DNA of 64,000 bases from Litchfieldia alkalitelluris (GTDB taxonomy: Bacteria > Bacillota > Bacilli > Bacillales > Bacillaceae_L). The notes under the pieces were generated by a model. It saw nothing but the letters and a program-made list of their open reading frames with translations. It did not search any database and was not told where the DNA came from. Made by a program: the position numbers and the translations under genes. Shown here piece by piece: positions 1 through 8,628 of this stretch. The stretch lies in contig NZ_KV917374.1 in NCBI RefSeq assembly GCF_002019645.1, forward strand, positions 957,452 through 1,021,451, given 5' to 3'. Position 1 is the first letter of the stretch; every line of letters begins with the position of its first letter.

Positions 1-2
1 AA

Positions 3-656
3 AAAATGACTGCTGCTGGAGAGCTTGCAGCAGGGATTGCACATGAAATAAGAAATCCGCTAACTAGTATTAAAGGCTTTATTCAGCTAGCAAATACGTC
101 AAATGACAATCAAGAGAGATATTACCCGATCATTTTGACGGAGATTGATCGAATTAATACGATTATTAGCGAGCTTTTACTGTTGGCGAAACCGAAAAAA
201 ACGGAATTCAAAAAAGTAAGCTTAAAAATTATTCTTCAAGATGTCTTAAATTTATATAGTGCACAGGCAATTCTACATAATATTGAAATCATTAACTCTA
301 TTAATCTTGAAGAAACAGAAATTATCGGACACGAAAGTAAGTTAAAACAAGTGTTAATAAATTTATTTAAAAATGCGGTTGAAGCAATGCCATCTGGTGG
401 AACTTTAGAGGTGGATTTAAGAGGAACTACATCAGCATTAATTCTGACTATCCAGGATAATGGTGAAGGAATTCCTAAATCGATTCTTTCTAAAATAGGG
501 CAACCGTTCTTCACTACAAAAGAAAAGGGAACAGGACTTGGCCTTGCAACCTGCTTTAGTATTATTGAAAACCATAAAGGTAGTATGGAAATTGAAAGTG
601 AAGAAAATAAGGGTACAATCATCACGATTACTCTTCCAAGATTAAAAAATTATTAA
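3..656 (+). CDS. Sensor histidine kinase, C-terminal part (cut by window edge)
   Basis: This is the transmitter module of a two-component or phosphorelay kinase. The H-box GIAHEIRNPLT carries the phospho-acceptor His, near residue 13 counting from the first Met in view. It is followed by the N-box (LINLFKNAVEAM), the G1 box (DNGEGIP) and the G2 box (GTGLGLA) of the HATPase domain. The reading frame is open to the left edge, so the ATG at base 6 is probably an internal Met and the sensor part lies outside the window. The H-box style resembles sporulation-type kinases (KinA-E), but the substrate cannot be told from this fragment. It ends just before a terminator and has no response regulator downstream, as is usual for orphan sporulation kinases. 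Confidence 0.9.
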   Translation, partial: KMTAAGELAAGIAHEIRNPLTSIKGFIQLANTSNDNQERYYPIILTEIDRINTIISELLLLAKPKKTEFKKVSLKIILQDVLNLYSAQAILHNIEIINSINLEETEIIGHESKLKQVLINLFKNAVEAMPSGGTLEVDLRGTTSALILTIQDNGEGIPKSILSKIGQPFFTTKEKGTGLGLATCFSIIENHKGSMEIESEENKGTIITITLPRLKNY

Positions 657-668
657 TAGTATTAAATA

Positions 669-692
669 CGCGCCTGTTTTGGCGTTTTTTTT
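669..692 (+). terminator. Rho-independent terminator of the kinase gene
   Basis: A short GC stem (CGCC/GGCG with a TGTTTT loop) is followed directly by eight T residues, 13 bases after the kinase stop codon. Confidence 0.75.
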
Positions 693-791
693 GCACGGAA
701 AATGAAATATGACAAGGCATTTGTGATTGAAACTTTAACATATATCAGTTAAGATGGTCCTAAATTATCTGAAAAAAGTGGAGATGAAAAG

Positions 792-1805
792 ATGAGTTCT
801 GTAAATCTAGTTAACGTTCTTAGAGGAAACCATATTGAAAGTTCACATCGTGGACATGTTGCAGTTGTAGATGCAGATGGTAGGCTCTTGTATTATGCAG
901 GAAATCCAGAAAAGGTTGTGTATGCACGTTCGTCAATGAAGCCGATTCAAACGATTCCTGTTGTCGAGACAGGGGCTGCTGATCGCTACGAATTCAAGGA
1001 TGATGACCTTTCTTTATGCTGTGCATCTCATAATGGAGAAAGCTTCCATACTGATAGAGTGCTAGATATTTTAGCAAGAACTGGTTTGGAAATAGATGCT
1101 CTACAATGTGGTACCCATCCACCAAGGTGGGAAGAAACATATAAAAAGCTTATTTTAGCAGGTGAGCAAGTAACTCCTTTATATAATAATTGTTCTGGTA
1201 AGCATTCGGGAATGCTAGCAACGGCAAAGCATATGGGAGAGGACATAGATTCTTATTATCTGTTAGACCACCCTGTCCAACAGCGTATTTTAGATGCGGT
1301 TAGTGAAATGTGTAATTATCCTAGAGAGCAGATTGAGATTGGTATTGATGGTTGTGGAGTACCGGTTCATGGATTACCATTAAAAAATATTGCTTTAGGT
1401 TTTGCGAAAATGGCAAATACCAGTCAACTTAGTGCTTCACGAGCTGAGACATCAAAAAGAATCATCACCGCAATGATGAATGCACCTGAAATGGTAGGTG
1501 GAACTGAGCGTTTTTGTAGTGATTTTATGAAGGTAGGTAATGGCAGGTTCTTTGGAAAGGTTGGGGCAGAGGCTGTTTATTGTGTCGGAGATCTTAAGAC
1601 TGGATTAGGGATCGCAGTTAAGATTGAGGATGGCAATGCACGAGCGGTTTATCCTGCAATTGTACATGTTTTAGCTGAACTTGATTTATTATCGGAGGAG
1701 CAGCAGGAGGGATTAGCTAGTTATTATCGGCCTTCGTTAGAGAATGCGCGGAAAGAAAAAATAGGGGAGTTGGTTCCGGATTTTAAGCTTATTAGTATTA
1801 ACTAG
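792..1805 (+). CDS. Asparaginase, bacterial type II-like family (PF06089)
   Basis: The 337-residue protein looks like the Asparaginase_II (PF06089) family, which is unrelated to AnsA/AnsB and is thought to hydrolyse L-asparagine to aspartate and ammonia. Conserved-looking blocks are SSMKPIQTIP (near residue 46), CASHNGE (near 77), CSGKHSGMLA (near 134) and GIDGCGVP (near 184). Length is normal for the family. There is no signal peptide, so it should be cytoplasmic. The ATG at 792 is preceded by GTGGAG at 779-784. The gene stands alone, with a terminator upstream and a repeat element downstream. Family assignment rests on motif memory; activity is inferred. Confidence 0.85.
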   Translation: MSSVNLVNVLRGNHIESSHRGHVAVVDADGRLLYYAGNPEKVVYARSSMKPIQTIPVVETGAADRYEFKDDDLSLCCASHNGESFHTDRVLDILARTGLEIDALQCGTHPPRWEETYKKLILAGEQVTPLYNNCSGKHSGMLATAKHMGEDIDSYYLLDHPVQQRILDAVSEMCNYPREQIEIGIDGCGVPVHGLPLKNIALGFAKMANTSQLSASRAETSKRIITAMMNAPEMVGGTERFCSDFMKVGNGRFFGKVGAEAVYCVGDLKTGLGIAVKIEDGNARAVYPAIVHVLAELDLLSEEQQEGLASYYRPSLENARKEKIGELVPDFKLISIN

Positions 1806-1830
1806 GTTACTCTGAAAATAACTCAGCTAG

Positions 1831-1970
1831 CGGAGTTCCATTCGCTGCGATCCACTTGCTTTCCGCGGGGCGGGTCCTGGAGCCTCCTCGTCGCTTTTAG
1901 CTCCTGTGGGGTCTCCCGAGACCGCTAAATCCCGCAGGAGTCAAGTGGCTCTCCGCTCATTCCACACTAA
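1831..1970 (+). repeat. GC-rich intergenic repeat, family 1, copy A
   Basis: A roughly 140-bp GC-rich block stands out from the AT-rich surroundings. It contains an internal palindrome around GGTCTCCCGAGACC flanked by CTCCTG/CAGGAG arms. A close copy in the same orientation lies at 34034-34178, and an inverted copy at 10884-11020. It has no credible reading frame. Such stem-loop repeats are common between genes in Bacillaceae; function unknown. Confidence 0.85.
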
Positions 1971-2010
1971 TTTTGTAAAAGATCATTCATAATTCATCTA
2001 CTGACTGATA

Positions 2011-2052
2011 AAAAAAGAGCCTATCACTTTTCTATTTGTGATGGGCTCTTTA
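2011..2052 (-). terminator. Terminator of the 2050-2604 gene
   Basis: The stem AAAGAGCC...GTGATGGGCTCTTT overlaps the end of the minus-strand gene. On the minus strand the hairpin is followed by a T-run. Confidence 0.75.
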
Positions 2053-2604
2053 TTGTGTATTTTTGGATTCTGATAATTTATCGAGGAATTTGTCCATTTG
2101 CTCTTTCTTTTTTTGCTCATATATTTCTTTGTATTTGTTTGCTTCATCTGTGGAATATCCATGTTTGGTTAGTTCTGTTTTCATTTCCTCATACAATTTA
2201 GTAAACTCTGCATCTGTTTCTTTTTCTAGTGCTTTAAACTCGGAATAATAGTTGGTCATCGATAATAATGCTTGAGAATTCATTCCATTTTGTTGATACT
2301 CATCAAATGCTTCGACTAAAATCCCCATCATTCTTGAAGATGTGACTTCTTCTAGCTTTGTTAGTTGGGTCAAATATCTACTTTTTATTCTCTCTAAACC
2401 GGGCTGAGCAGATGGAGAAGAAGTCTCTGCATCCAGGGAATGGAGTTGATTCAGAACTGCCTGGTTGGGATTATCCTTACGGAGTTGTTCGTTTACAGTT
2501 CTAGAAGGTGAGTCTGTAACCAATTTTTCGTTCGATCCAATTGTGAGAAAGGTAATAAGTAATATCATTTCGATTAAAATAATGCCAATAAAAAACTTTT
2601 TCAA
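2050..2604 (-). CDS. Membrane-anchored hypothetical protein
   Basis: I do not recognise this 184-residue protein. It has one N-terminal hydrophobic helix (residues 4-23, FFIGIILIEMILLITFLTIG), then a charged, mostly helical outer part that is rich in Glu, Lys and Gln and likely coiled-coil towards the C-terminus. It could be a signal-anchored or secreted protein. The start is TTG at 2602-2604, chosen because GGAGGTG sits seven bases upstream on the minus strand. It is monocistronic, with its own terminator and a second terminator upstream. No enzyme motif is visible. Confidence 0.7.
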   Translation of the reverse strand: MKKFFIGIILIEMILLITFLTIGSNEKLVTDSPSRTVNEQLRKDNPNQAVLNQLHSLDAETSSPSAQPGLERIKSRYLTQLTKLEEVTSSRMMGILVEAFDEYQQNGMNSQALLSMTNYYSEFKALEKETDAEFTKLYEEMKTELTKHGYSTDEANKYKEIYEQKKKEQMDKFLDKLSESKNTQ

Positions 2605-2675
2605 TTTATTTCACCTCCAATATCAACATTGTTGACAGGTGGAGAGAAGTTTAAACAGTGAATAAGGCAAAAGAA

Positions 2676-2700
2676 AAAGACGAATGATTCATTCGTCTTT
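2676..2700 (-). terminator. Terminator of the GGDEF/HD-GYP gene
   Basis: A perfect palindrome, AAAGACGAATGA/TTCATTCGTCTTT, overlaps the stop of the minus-strand gene. On that strand it is followed by TTTTTCTTTT. Confidence 0.75.
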
Positions 2701-4536
2701 ATTGGTAGCTGGTTCTTTTTTTATAAATTTTTCAGAATAATTCGTTTCAATAAAATTAATAAAGGGCTCAACAAATTCAGGGTCGAATTGTTCACCGGAG
2801 CATCGACGTAGTTCCTGTAAGCCTTCACAGAATGATTTTGTTTTTTGGTATGGACGTTCAGTTGTCATGGCATCAAATGAATCAATGATGCATAAAATTC
2901 TAGCGAGTTTTGGGATGTTATCACCTTTTAAACCGTGTGGATAACCTCTTCCATCATATCTTTCATGATGAAGCTCAACTAGTGGAATAAGTAAATCTAA
3001 TTTCTTATTAGTAGAGATTATTTCTTTACCAAATGTAACATGCTTTTTTACCATTTCCCATTCATCTTGTGTGAGTTTCTCCTTTTTATTAAGGATATCT
3101 CTTGGTATTTCTAATTTTCCGATATCATGTATTAAAGCACCTAAAATCAGTGTTTTTTTATCCTTTTCAGACAAGTCCAAATGATTGCTGAAATCTAAGG
3201 CGTATTTATACACTCGTTTACTGTGTCGATATGTATAAATATCCTTAGATAGAAAAATCTTAAGTTGTTGATCCGCTTCTTCTAGGGCTACGTCAATGGA
3301 AAGTGAATTGTTTTGAATCATGTATTCGGTTTGATCATCAAATACTTGGACAATATTTTTACCTTGTGTCTTAGCTTGGTACATTGCTTGATCTGCTTTG
3401 CTTAACAATTCAGAAGAACCGTAAATTTCACTAGAATAAGGAACAATTCCTGCAGAGAATGATAAACAACCATAAGGGAGATTTTCCACACCACTAAAAT
3501 ATGAATCGTTTACTTTTTTTCTTAACGTGTTAAGAAATCTAAAGCCTTCGTCTATAGTGGTATTAGGCATAATAATTGTAAATTCTTCTCCACCATATCT
3601 AGATGCAATGAAATTTTCTTTTGAACACTCTGTTTGTAATAATGAACCAAAAAATTTAAGAAGGTTATCACCGTTAATATGTCCATAAAGGTCATTATAT
3701 TTCTTAAAATCATCTAGGTCTAAGAGGCCAATTACTAAATTGGAATCTGTTTCCTTTGATTCTTTAATTTTTAAGGATAATATTTCTTTAAAATATCCAT
3801 GATTATTTAGACCTGTTAAAAAGTCTTTTTGGGCTTTCTCAGTCATAGCCTGAAACAGAGAGAAATGTTGATTAAATTCCCAGGATAATAATAAAGCAAT
3901 GACTATAAAGAGAAATAGTCCAAATATATTTTGTGTATTCATTAAGATACTTAAAATTAACGATAGTATAAGTGTGCTTAAATAGGTTGCAAATGTCTCT
4001 TTTGTAAGTCCTTTTAAGACTGATAAAAAATTGTTCTTATACAAAAGCAGGAAGTAACCTCCAATTAAAAAAACATTTATAAAAAAATAGCCAGTTAATG
4101 ATAAAATATATGGAAGTAAAGATGTAGTATTAATAACGCCAATAGTTCCTCCAGTTAAAATAAAGAGGTAGTAGGCGGTTATTATCATAAATGAATAAAT
4201 AGAGAAATTAAAGACATGTTTCCACCAAGCAATTTTCCTTTGAAAACAACCGAAAATAATAGAATGTAAGATTAAAATTCCTAATGTAAGCTGTAAACCA
4301 AAAAGGAAAATACAGGCAAGATAAACCGTTGAATCCATTGATAGTGAATTCCCTGTTGGTGGTAGGGGAATTGTATAGTGGTTTAATAGGAGAACAGCTC
4401 CTACTAATGAAAATATTAATACCCATTCGCTTAACTCGGGTGTATGGAAAGGATTTAAAAATAAATGAAGGAGAATCCCAGATAAAGAAACTCCTATAAG
4501 ATATATGGTTTCAGGGCGTTTATCAATTTTGTGCAT
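2689..4536 (-). CDS. Membrane GGDEF and HD-GYP domain protein (c-di-GMP turnover type)
   Basis: The protein has three parts: about 215 residues of closely spaced membrane helices (a multi-pass sensor module), a GGDEF domain (about 225-395) with an intact GGEEF signature, and an HD-GYP domain (about 420-600) with HDIGK and HHERYDGRGYP. By family, GGDEF makes and HD-GYP degrades cyclic di-GMP. No RxxD inhibitory site is visible five residues before GGEEF. I chose the ATG at 4534-4536 (615 residues) because GAGAGTG precedes it; a TTG five codons upstream (4551) is the alternative. The gene is separated from the DUF5317 gene by a terminator. Net direction of c-di-GMP turnover cannot be told. Confidence 0.88.
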   Translation of the reverse strand: MHKIDKRPETIYLIGVSLSGILLHLFLNPFHTPELSEWVLIFSLVGAVLLLNHYTIPLPPTGNSLSMDSTVYLACIFLFGLQLTLGILILHSIIFGCFQRKIAWWKHVFNFSIYSFMIITAYYLFILTGGTIGVINTTSLLPYILSLTGYFFINVFLIGGYFLLLYKNNFLSVLKGLTKETFATYLSTLILSLILSILMNTQNIFGLFLFIVIALLLSWEFNQHFSLFQAMTEKAQKDFLTGLNNHGYFKEILSLKIKESKETDSNLVIGLLDLDDFKKYNDLYGHINGDNLLKFFGSLLQTECSKENFIASRYGGEEFTIIMPNTTIDEGFRFLNTLRKKVNDSYFSGVENLPYGCLSFSAGIVPYSSEIYGSSELLSKADQAMYQAKTQGKNIVQVFDDQTEYMIQNNSLSIDVALEEADQQLKIFLSKDIYTYRHSKRVYKYALDFSNHLDLSEKDKKTLILGALIHDIGKLEIPRDILNKKEKLTQDEWEMVKKHVTFGKEIISTNKKLDLLIPLVELHHERYDGRGYPHGLKGDNIPKLARILCIIDSFDAMTTERPYQKTKSFCEGLQELRRCSGEQFDPEFVEPFINFIETNYSEKFIKKEPATNKDE

Positions 4537-4561
4537 TTCAATCACTCTCAATTTAAAATAG

Positions 4562-4590
4562 TAGGAGAAGTTAATAAAAACTTCTCCTAG
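4562..4590 (-). terminator. Terminator of the DUF5317/small peptide unit
   Basis: An 11-bp perfect stem, TAGGAGAAGTT/AACTTCTCCTA, with a short A/T loop lies about ten bases past the stop of the 34-residue peptide on the minus strand. Confidence 0.7.
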
Positions 4591-4600
4591 ATTATAGCTA

Positions 4601-4705
4601 TTATATTAATTTAAATCCAGAAGTTAATGCAATAATTAGAGAACCAATAATTACCGCATTTGTTAATACGCTTGTAAGCTTTAAACCTTCAAGTCTCTTT
4701 TTCAT
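4601..4705 (-). CDS. 34-residue single-pass membrane peptide
   Basis: A short reading frame begins MKKRLEGLKL and ends SGFKLI. It has a basic N-terminus followed by about 18 hydrophobic residues, the look of a small inner-membrane protein. The ATG overlaps the stop codon of the DUF5317 gene as ATGA, which suggests translational coupling, and GGGGTG lies seven bases upstream. A strong terminator follows directly. The ribosome binding site, overlap and terminator together argue for a real gene. I do not know a homologue; role unknown, possibly a partner of the DUF5317 protein. Confidence 0.65.
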   Translation of the reverse strand: MKKRLEGLKLTSVLTNAVIIGSLIIALTSGFKLI

Positions 4706-5298
4706 ACTGTTTCACCCCCTTTTAGTAAAGCAGAGCTGTTAGTAGTAGTTTGCTTTTTATTAAAATCAACCATGATATATTGAATAAAAAGGAAAATCCC
4801 AAAATTCATAACAACATCACCAATACTAATGACTTGTTGTTTTGGATACGGTGCACTTAATGGGATAATATCACCTAAGAATGCTAATTTTGTAGACTCA
4901 ATAATTGCCGTGTGCTTTCCATAAAGACTCGTTTTAAGTGCTTCAGCATACATTGGATCTAAGATTGAGGCAGCATCTAAAGAAACGGGCATTCTCCCTC
5001 CGTTAACTGCCATGACAAGGAAATTTAAAAATACACCAATCAAAATAATTGTAAAACCCTTGTAGTGACGGTTGATCCATAAGAAAAACATACCAACAAT
5101 GTATATGAGGATAAACATATAGTTACTCATTATGCCAAGTAGTGTTATTTTATTTTGGAAGGTAAAAATGAAAATTTGAATAAGTAATAACAACGGGAAA
5201 ACCCAACCGGATTTAAGCTTGAGAGTAGATAACCCTCTTAAATTACCTTTACGAAAAAAAGCAACAATAACCGCAATAATTATTCCATCGAATACCAT
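4702..5298 (-). CDS. DUF5317 family membrane protein
   Basis: This polytopic membrane protein of about 198 residues has helices near 3-16, 32-50, 58-75, 80-98 and 155-175, and a conserved-looking outer loop containing NGGRMPVS. It fits DUF5317, a family of unknown function found in Firmicutes. The ATG at 5296-5298 is preferred over a GTG three codons upstream because AGGTG lies seven bases before it. Its last codons overlap the start of a 34-residue membrane peptide, so the two are probably made together. Confidence 0.75.
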   Translation of the reverse strand: MVFDGIIIAVIVAFFRKGNLRGLSTLKLKSGWVFPLLLLIQIFIFTFQNKITLLGIMSNYMFILIYIVGMFFLWINRHYKGFTIILIGVFLNFLVMAVNGGRMPVSLDAASILDPMYAEALKTSLYGKHTAIIESTKLAFLGDIIPLSAPYPKQQVISIGDVVMNFGIFLFIQYIMVDFNKKQTTTNSSALLKGGETV

Positions 5299-5477
5299 TA
5301 TTTTCACCTGCTAGTTTAATAGTTATATGAAGAAAGATAATTGAAGAAGATTAGTTATAAAGATTCATGAGGAATTTTTCTTTGATGTAATATGAAGATA
5401 TCGTATCATTCTATTAGATAAATGCAACATTATTTGCTATTATTCGCTAAAAATAAACCAAATTGACCATTTATCGA

Positions 5478-5507
5478 TTGACATATGTAGGTATATTAGT
5501 GTATAAA
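5478..5507 (+). promoter_or_regulatory. Sigma-A type promoter for the dCache HD-GYP gene
   Basis: TTGACA (5478-5483) and TATAAA (5502-5507) are separated by 18 bp. They lie 125 bases ahead of the HD-GYP start and in the same direction. Confidence 0.5.
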
Positions 5508-5631
5508 ATGACAATGTTTTACACACAATCTAGTTTCTTGGTAGGATAACACCACCTTATCGTCAAGAAAGCTAGCATCTTATGTAATAATTTATGTATA
5601 ATGAAGAAAAACGTGTAGGAGATTGTCATAA

Positions 5632-7293
5632 ATGGTCGCTTTAAGATATGGAAATAGATCTTTTGTGAAAAATAGCATCATCCTCATTGTATCTTCAACC
5701 TTAATCATCATCGTATTTTGGGTCATGTTGTATCTCTTCATTTTTCCTTCAATTAAAGATACCGCCGATACTTCTTTAAAGACACAATTAGAGCTTGTGA
5801 AGCAGCATTCTTTGGAAGAAATGAAAGGCCCGATTGATGAGTTAAAAAGCCTATCAAGTGGTTCTTCTTTAATAAACTCATCGCCTGAGTTGGTTTCCCA
5901 CATGGTAAGAAAGGGCTTTGATAGTTTTAGTCATTTTGAACAGATCGGCTTCATAGACCATAATTTAAATCCAAGCTATAATGTAACAATTGGATCGGTA
6001 AATATAAATCATCAAAAACCAATACTACAAATGGAAGATACTGTTTATGAGGATCAAATATTTCTATCGTCCTTTGAATATGGTATAAACACCGCAGTTT
6101 CATATTTATCAATATACATACCCGTTTTGGATGAGAATAAGAGATATCATTACCTAAGAGGAACTTTAGAGGTTTCGGACTCCTTCTTTAGCCCACAATA
6201 TATTAATCAAAGGCTCGGCAACACCGGAAAGGTTTTTTTGGTTGACCGTGAAGGTCAGATCTACCCAGGTAACCAAGTAACGAGTTTTAGTTCTGAATTG
6301 CAAGATGAGATACGGAAGCATGTAAGAAGTCGTTTCAATCCTCAAAAAGATGGATTGGATAAAGTACATACCATTAAATTAGCAAATAACAATGAACAGG
6401 TCCTAGCTTTAAAGACGCTTTATAACCAATTAACGATAGGGATTGTCTATGATCAGTCTGAGATATACAAAGCAAAGCTTCAATTGAAAAATGGCTTTAT
6501 TATTGTATCAATTTTACTAGAATTAATAGTTATTATTGTTGGTGTTAGTGTACATAGAAAGCTATCAAAGCCTACATCATTGTTAATTGCGCAAGCTGAC
6601 AAAATCGCTAATGGGGATTTAGATGCACCACTTCCCACCACAAGGGATGAGGATACTTCTGCAATCATCCATGCGTTACAGAGAGTACTAAATGAACGTG
6701 AACGATTATTTATCCAAACAATTGAAGCGATCAGCTCGACTCTTGAAAAAAGGGATTCCTATACAGCAGGACATTCAAAGCGTGTAACAGATATTGCATT
6801 AAAAATAGCTGATGAGTTAAATCTGAGTGACAAAGAGAAAAGGACTTTACAGCTTGGGGCAGCGTTACATGATATAGGTAAAGTTGGCGTACCAGATTCA
6901 ATTCTTTTAAAGACAGGGAGACTCACAAAAGAGGAATATGATGAAATTAAGCTTCATCCTGTTTATGGCGATGATATTATTGCGAATATCAAAAGTTTGA
7001 AGCATGTTCGTCCAATTGTACGCTCACATCATGAGCGGTGGGACGGCAAAGGGTATCCTGATGGATTAGCAGAAGGAAATATTGATCTACTTGCAAGGAT
7101 CACTTGTGTTGCTGATGCGTTTGATGCAATGATTTCTGATCGACCGTATCGAACGGGAATGGATAACAACCTAGCCATTGCAGTAATTACTGAGGAAGCG
7201 GGAAAACAATTTGATCCAGTGATTGTTGAAGCGTTTGTTCGTATGGCTAAAAAAGAATATATTACTCCCGACATAATCAAAAAAAGCTCCTGA
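5632..7293 (+). CDS. Membrane receptor with Cache-like sensor, HAMP and HD-GYP domains
   Basis: In the 553-residue protein, TM1 spans about 16-37, an extracytoplasmic Cache-like ligand domain about 40-280, TM2 about 283-303, HAMP about 305-358, and HD-GYP about 360-548. The metal/catalytic signatures are complete: HDIGKVGVP (His413-Asp414) and HHERWDGKGYP. By family it is a cyclic-di-GMP phosphodiesterase controlled by an outside signal; the ligand is unknown. AGGAGA sits nine bases before the ATG, and a sigma-A-like promoter is at 5478-5507. It is monocistronic and convergent with the LCP gene through a shared terminator. Confidence 0.9.
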   Translation: MVALRYGNRSFVKNSIILIVSSTLIIIVFWVMLYLFIFPSIKDTADTSLKTQLELVKQHSLEEMKGPIDELKSLSSGSSLINSSPELVSHMVRKGFDSFSHFEQIGFIDHNLNPSYNVTIGSVNINHQKPILQMEDTVYEDQIFLSSFEYGINTAVSYLSIYIPVLDENKRYHYLRGTLEVSDSFFSPQYINQRLGNTGKVFLVDREGQIYPGNQVTSFSSELQDEIRKHVRSRFNPQKDGLDKVHTIKLANNNEQVLALKTLYNQLTIGIVYDQSEIYKAKLQLKNGFIIVSILLELIVIIVGVSVHRKLSKPTSLLIAQADKIANGDLDAPLPTTRDEDTSAIIHALQRVLNERERLFIQTIEAISSTLEKRDSYTAGHSKRVTDIALKIADELNLSDKEKRTLQLGAALHDIGKVGVPDSILLKTGRLTKEEYDEIKLHPVYGDDIIANIKSLKHVRPIVRSHHERWDGKGYPDGLAEGNIDLLARITCVADAFDAMISDRPYRTGMDNNLAIAVITEEAGKQFDPVIVEAFVRMAKKEYITPDIIKKSS

Positions 7294-7309
7294 GATTTCA
7301 GGAGCTTTT
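7282..7309. terminator. Bidirectional terminator between convergent genes
   Basis: The stem AAAAGCTCCTGA/TTCAGGAGCTTTT has A-runs on the left and T-runs on the right, so it can end both the HD-GYP gene and the minus-strand LCP gene. Confidence 0.8.
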
Positions 7310-7311
7310 AG

Positions 7312-8253
7312 TTACTTTTTAGTGACTGTAGAATCCATATTAAGATGTTCCTTAAGTTTAGTAGATAAGCTTAATCTAGTTTCCTCTGGAACAATCAAAT
7401 AATAAATACCGTTTATTTTTTGGCCACTACCTGTTAGTTGTAGCTTTTCTAAACTGTGGCGAGCGTCTTTGTAATTGGCTTGAATGTCGACCATTTCAGA
7501 TAACGTAAGGTTCGTTTTTACATTTTGTCCGACGATGTTGAGCATATCGTCTAATTTTGTGATCGAAGAAATCGTTGCTCCTTCATCGATAACAGCTTGG
7601 ATGATCTGTTTTTGTCGATCTTGTCGGCCGAAATCTCCACGCGGGTCCTCATATCTCATTCGAGAATATGCAAGTGCTTTTTCTCCGTCAAGTTGAACGG
7701 AGCCTTCATTAAAGCTGTATCCACTGTAATCAAATGCGAAAGGATTATTTACTGTCACTCCGCCCACTGCATCGACAATATCTTTGAATCCTTCCATATT
7801 AACTTTAACAAAATAATCGATTGGAATGTCCAGAAAGTTTTCTACTGTATCCATTGCCATTTCTACTCCACCGAATGCATAAGCATGATTGATTTTATCA
7901 TCAAAGCCACGACCTATCATTTCTGTGCGAGTATCACGTGGAATACTAACCATCTGCATTGATTGCGTAGTAGGGTTGATTGTCATCACGATAATTGTAT
8001 CAGAGCGACCGCGATCATTTTGGCGTTCATCCACACCTAAAATTAAGACTGATATAGGATCTTGCTCTTTAAATTCAACTTCTTTTGTACGTTTTTCAGA
8101 TACTGTTCGATTGATTGGTTCATGTATCTTTTCAATCGTTTTTTCAACCGAACTATAAATTGAATATGCATAAATTCCAATTCCTAAAACAAATAAACTG
8201 AATATACTAAGTGTTATTGTTAACACTTTCCTCTTTTTACTCCATTTCCTCAA
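7312..8253 (-). CDS. tagU: LCP family cell-wall polymer ligase (TagU/LytR type)
   Basis: LytR-CpsA-Psr proteins transfer undecaprenyl-linked wall teichoic acid onto peptidoglycan outside the membrane. The protein has a basic N-terminus, one TM helix (about 9-30) and an LCP domain with SVLILGVDER, RSDTIIV, SIPRDT, DKINHAY and YSRMR(Y)EDP...GDFGRQDRQ. I chose the TTG at 8251-8253 (313 residues), which gives the usual KKRK-TM start and the normal family length of about 306; GGAAGG lies ten bases upstream. An ATG a few codons further upstream is possible. The location near mnaA and the WTA genes mirrors B. subtilis tagU (lytR). Which of the paralogous ligases this is remains inferred from position. 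Confidence 0.85.
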   Translation of the reverse strand: MRKWSKKRKVLTITLSIFSLFVLGIGIYAYSIYSSVEKTIEKIHEPINRTVSEKRTKEVEFKEQDPISVLILGVDERQNDRGRSDTIIVMTINPTTQSMQMVSIPRDTRTEMIGRGFDDKINHAYAFGGVEMAMDTVENFLDIPIDYFVKVNMEGFKDIVDAVGGVTVNNPFAFDYSGYSFNEGSVQLDGEKALAYSRMRYEDPRGDFGRQDRQKQIIQAVIDEGATISSITKLDDMLNIVGQNVKTNLTLSEMVDIQANYKDARHSLEKLQLTGSGQKINGIYYLIVPEETRLSLSTKLKEHLNMDSTVTKK

Positions 8254-8583
8254 GGGACATCTTCCTTCCATAAATCTACAAATTATAACAAAAAGTATAA
8301 AGGTTTTTTGACTATGAAACAATGAAATTTTATTTCCTGTGTCCGTTTTAGGATAGTATGAGTGATCAGCAGTTAAATATGTTAAATAAATAGCAAATTG
8401 TATTAGTATTGTAGATAAGGCACGATATGTTGATTGGACAAGCTGTTTCTATTATTAGTTTTCCTGATTCAACTTAAATTAAACAAGGCCACACAGATTA
8501 CAATACAGTCTTGTAACTACTTTTGATTAAGGTTTCCGTGGCACTAGTTCAAATCATGATAATTTCCGAGGAAATTTTACAGA
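8254..8583. other. Intergenic stretch without a gene
   Basis: An AT-rich gap between the divergent LCP gene and SGNH-like gene. I see no credible reading frame or riboswitch signature here. The following bases (8584-8628) hold the promoter-like region listed separately. Confidence 0.5.
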
Positions 8584-8628
8584 TTTTATCAAATTATTGT
8601 AAAGTTTTATCAAATAGTGTTGTATAAT
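8584..8628 (+). promoter_or_regulatory. Promoter with paired operator-like direct repeats
   Basis: TATAAT is at 8623-8628. Upstream, the 11-mer TTTTATCAAAT occurs twice (8584-8594 and 8605-8615), exactly 21 bp or two helical turns apart. The second copy overlaps where the -35 would be, and that -35 is poor. This looks like a site for a dimeric regulator of the SGNH-like gene. The regulator is unknown. Confidence 0.4.
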
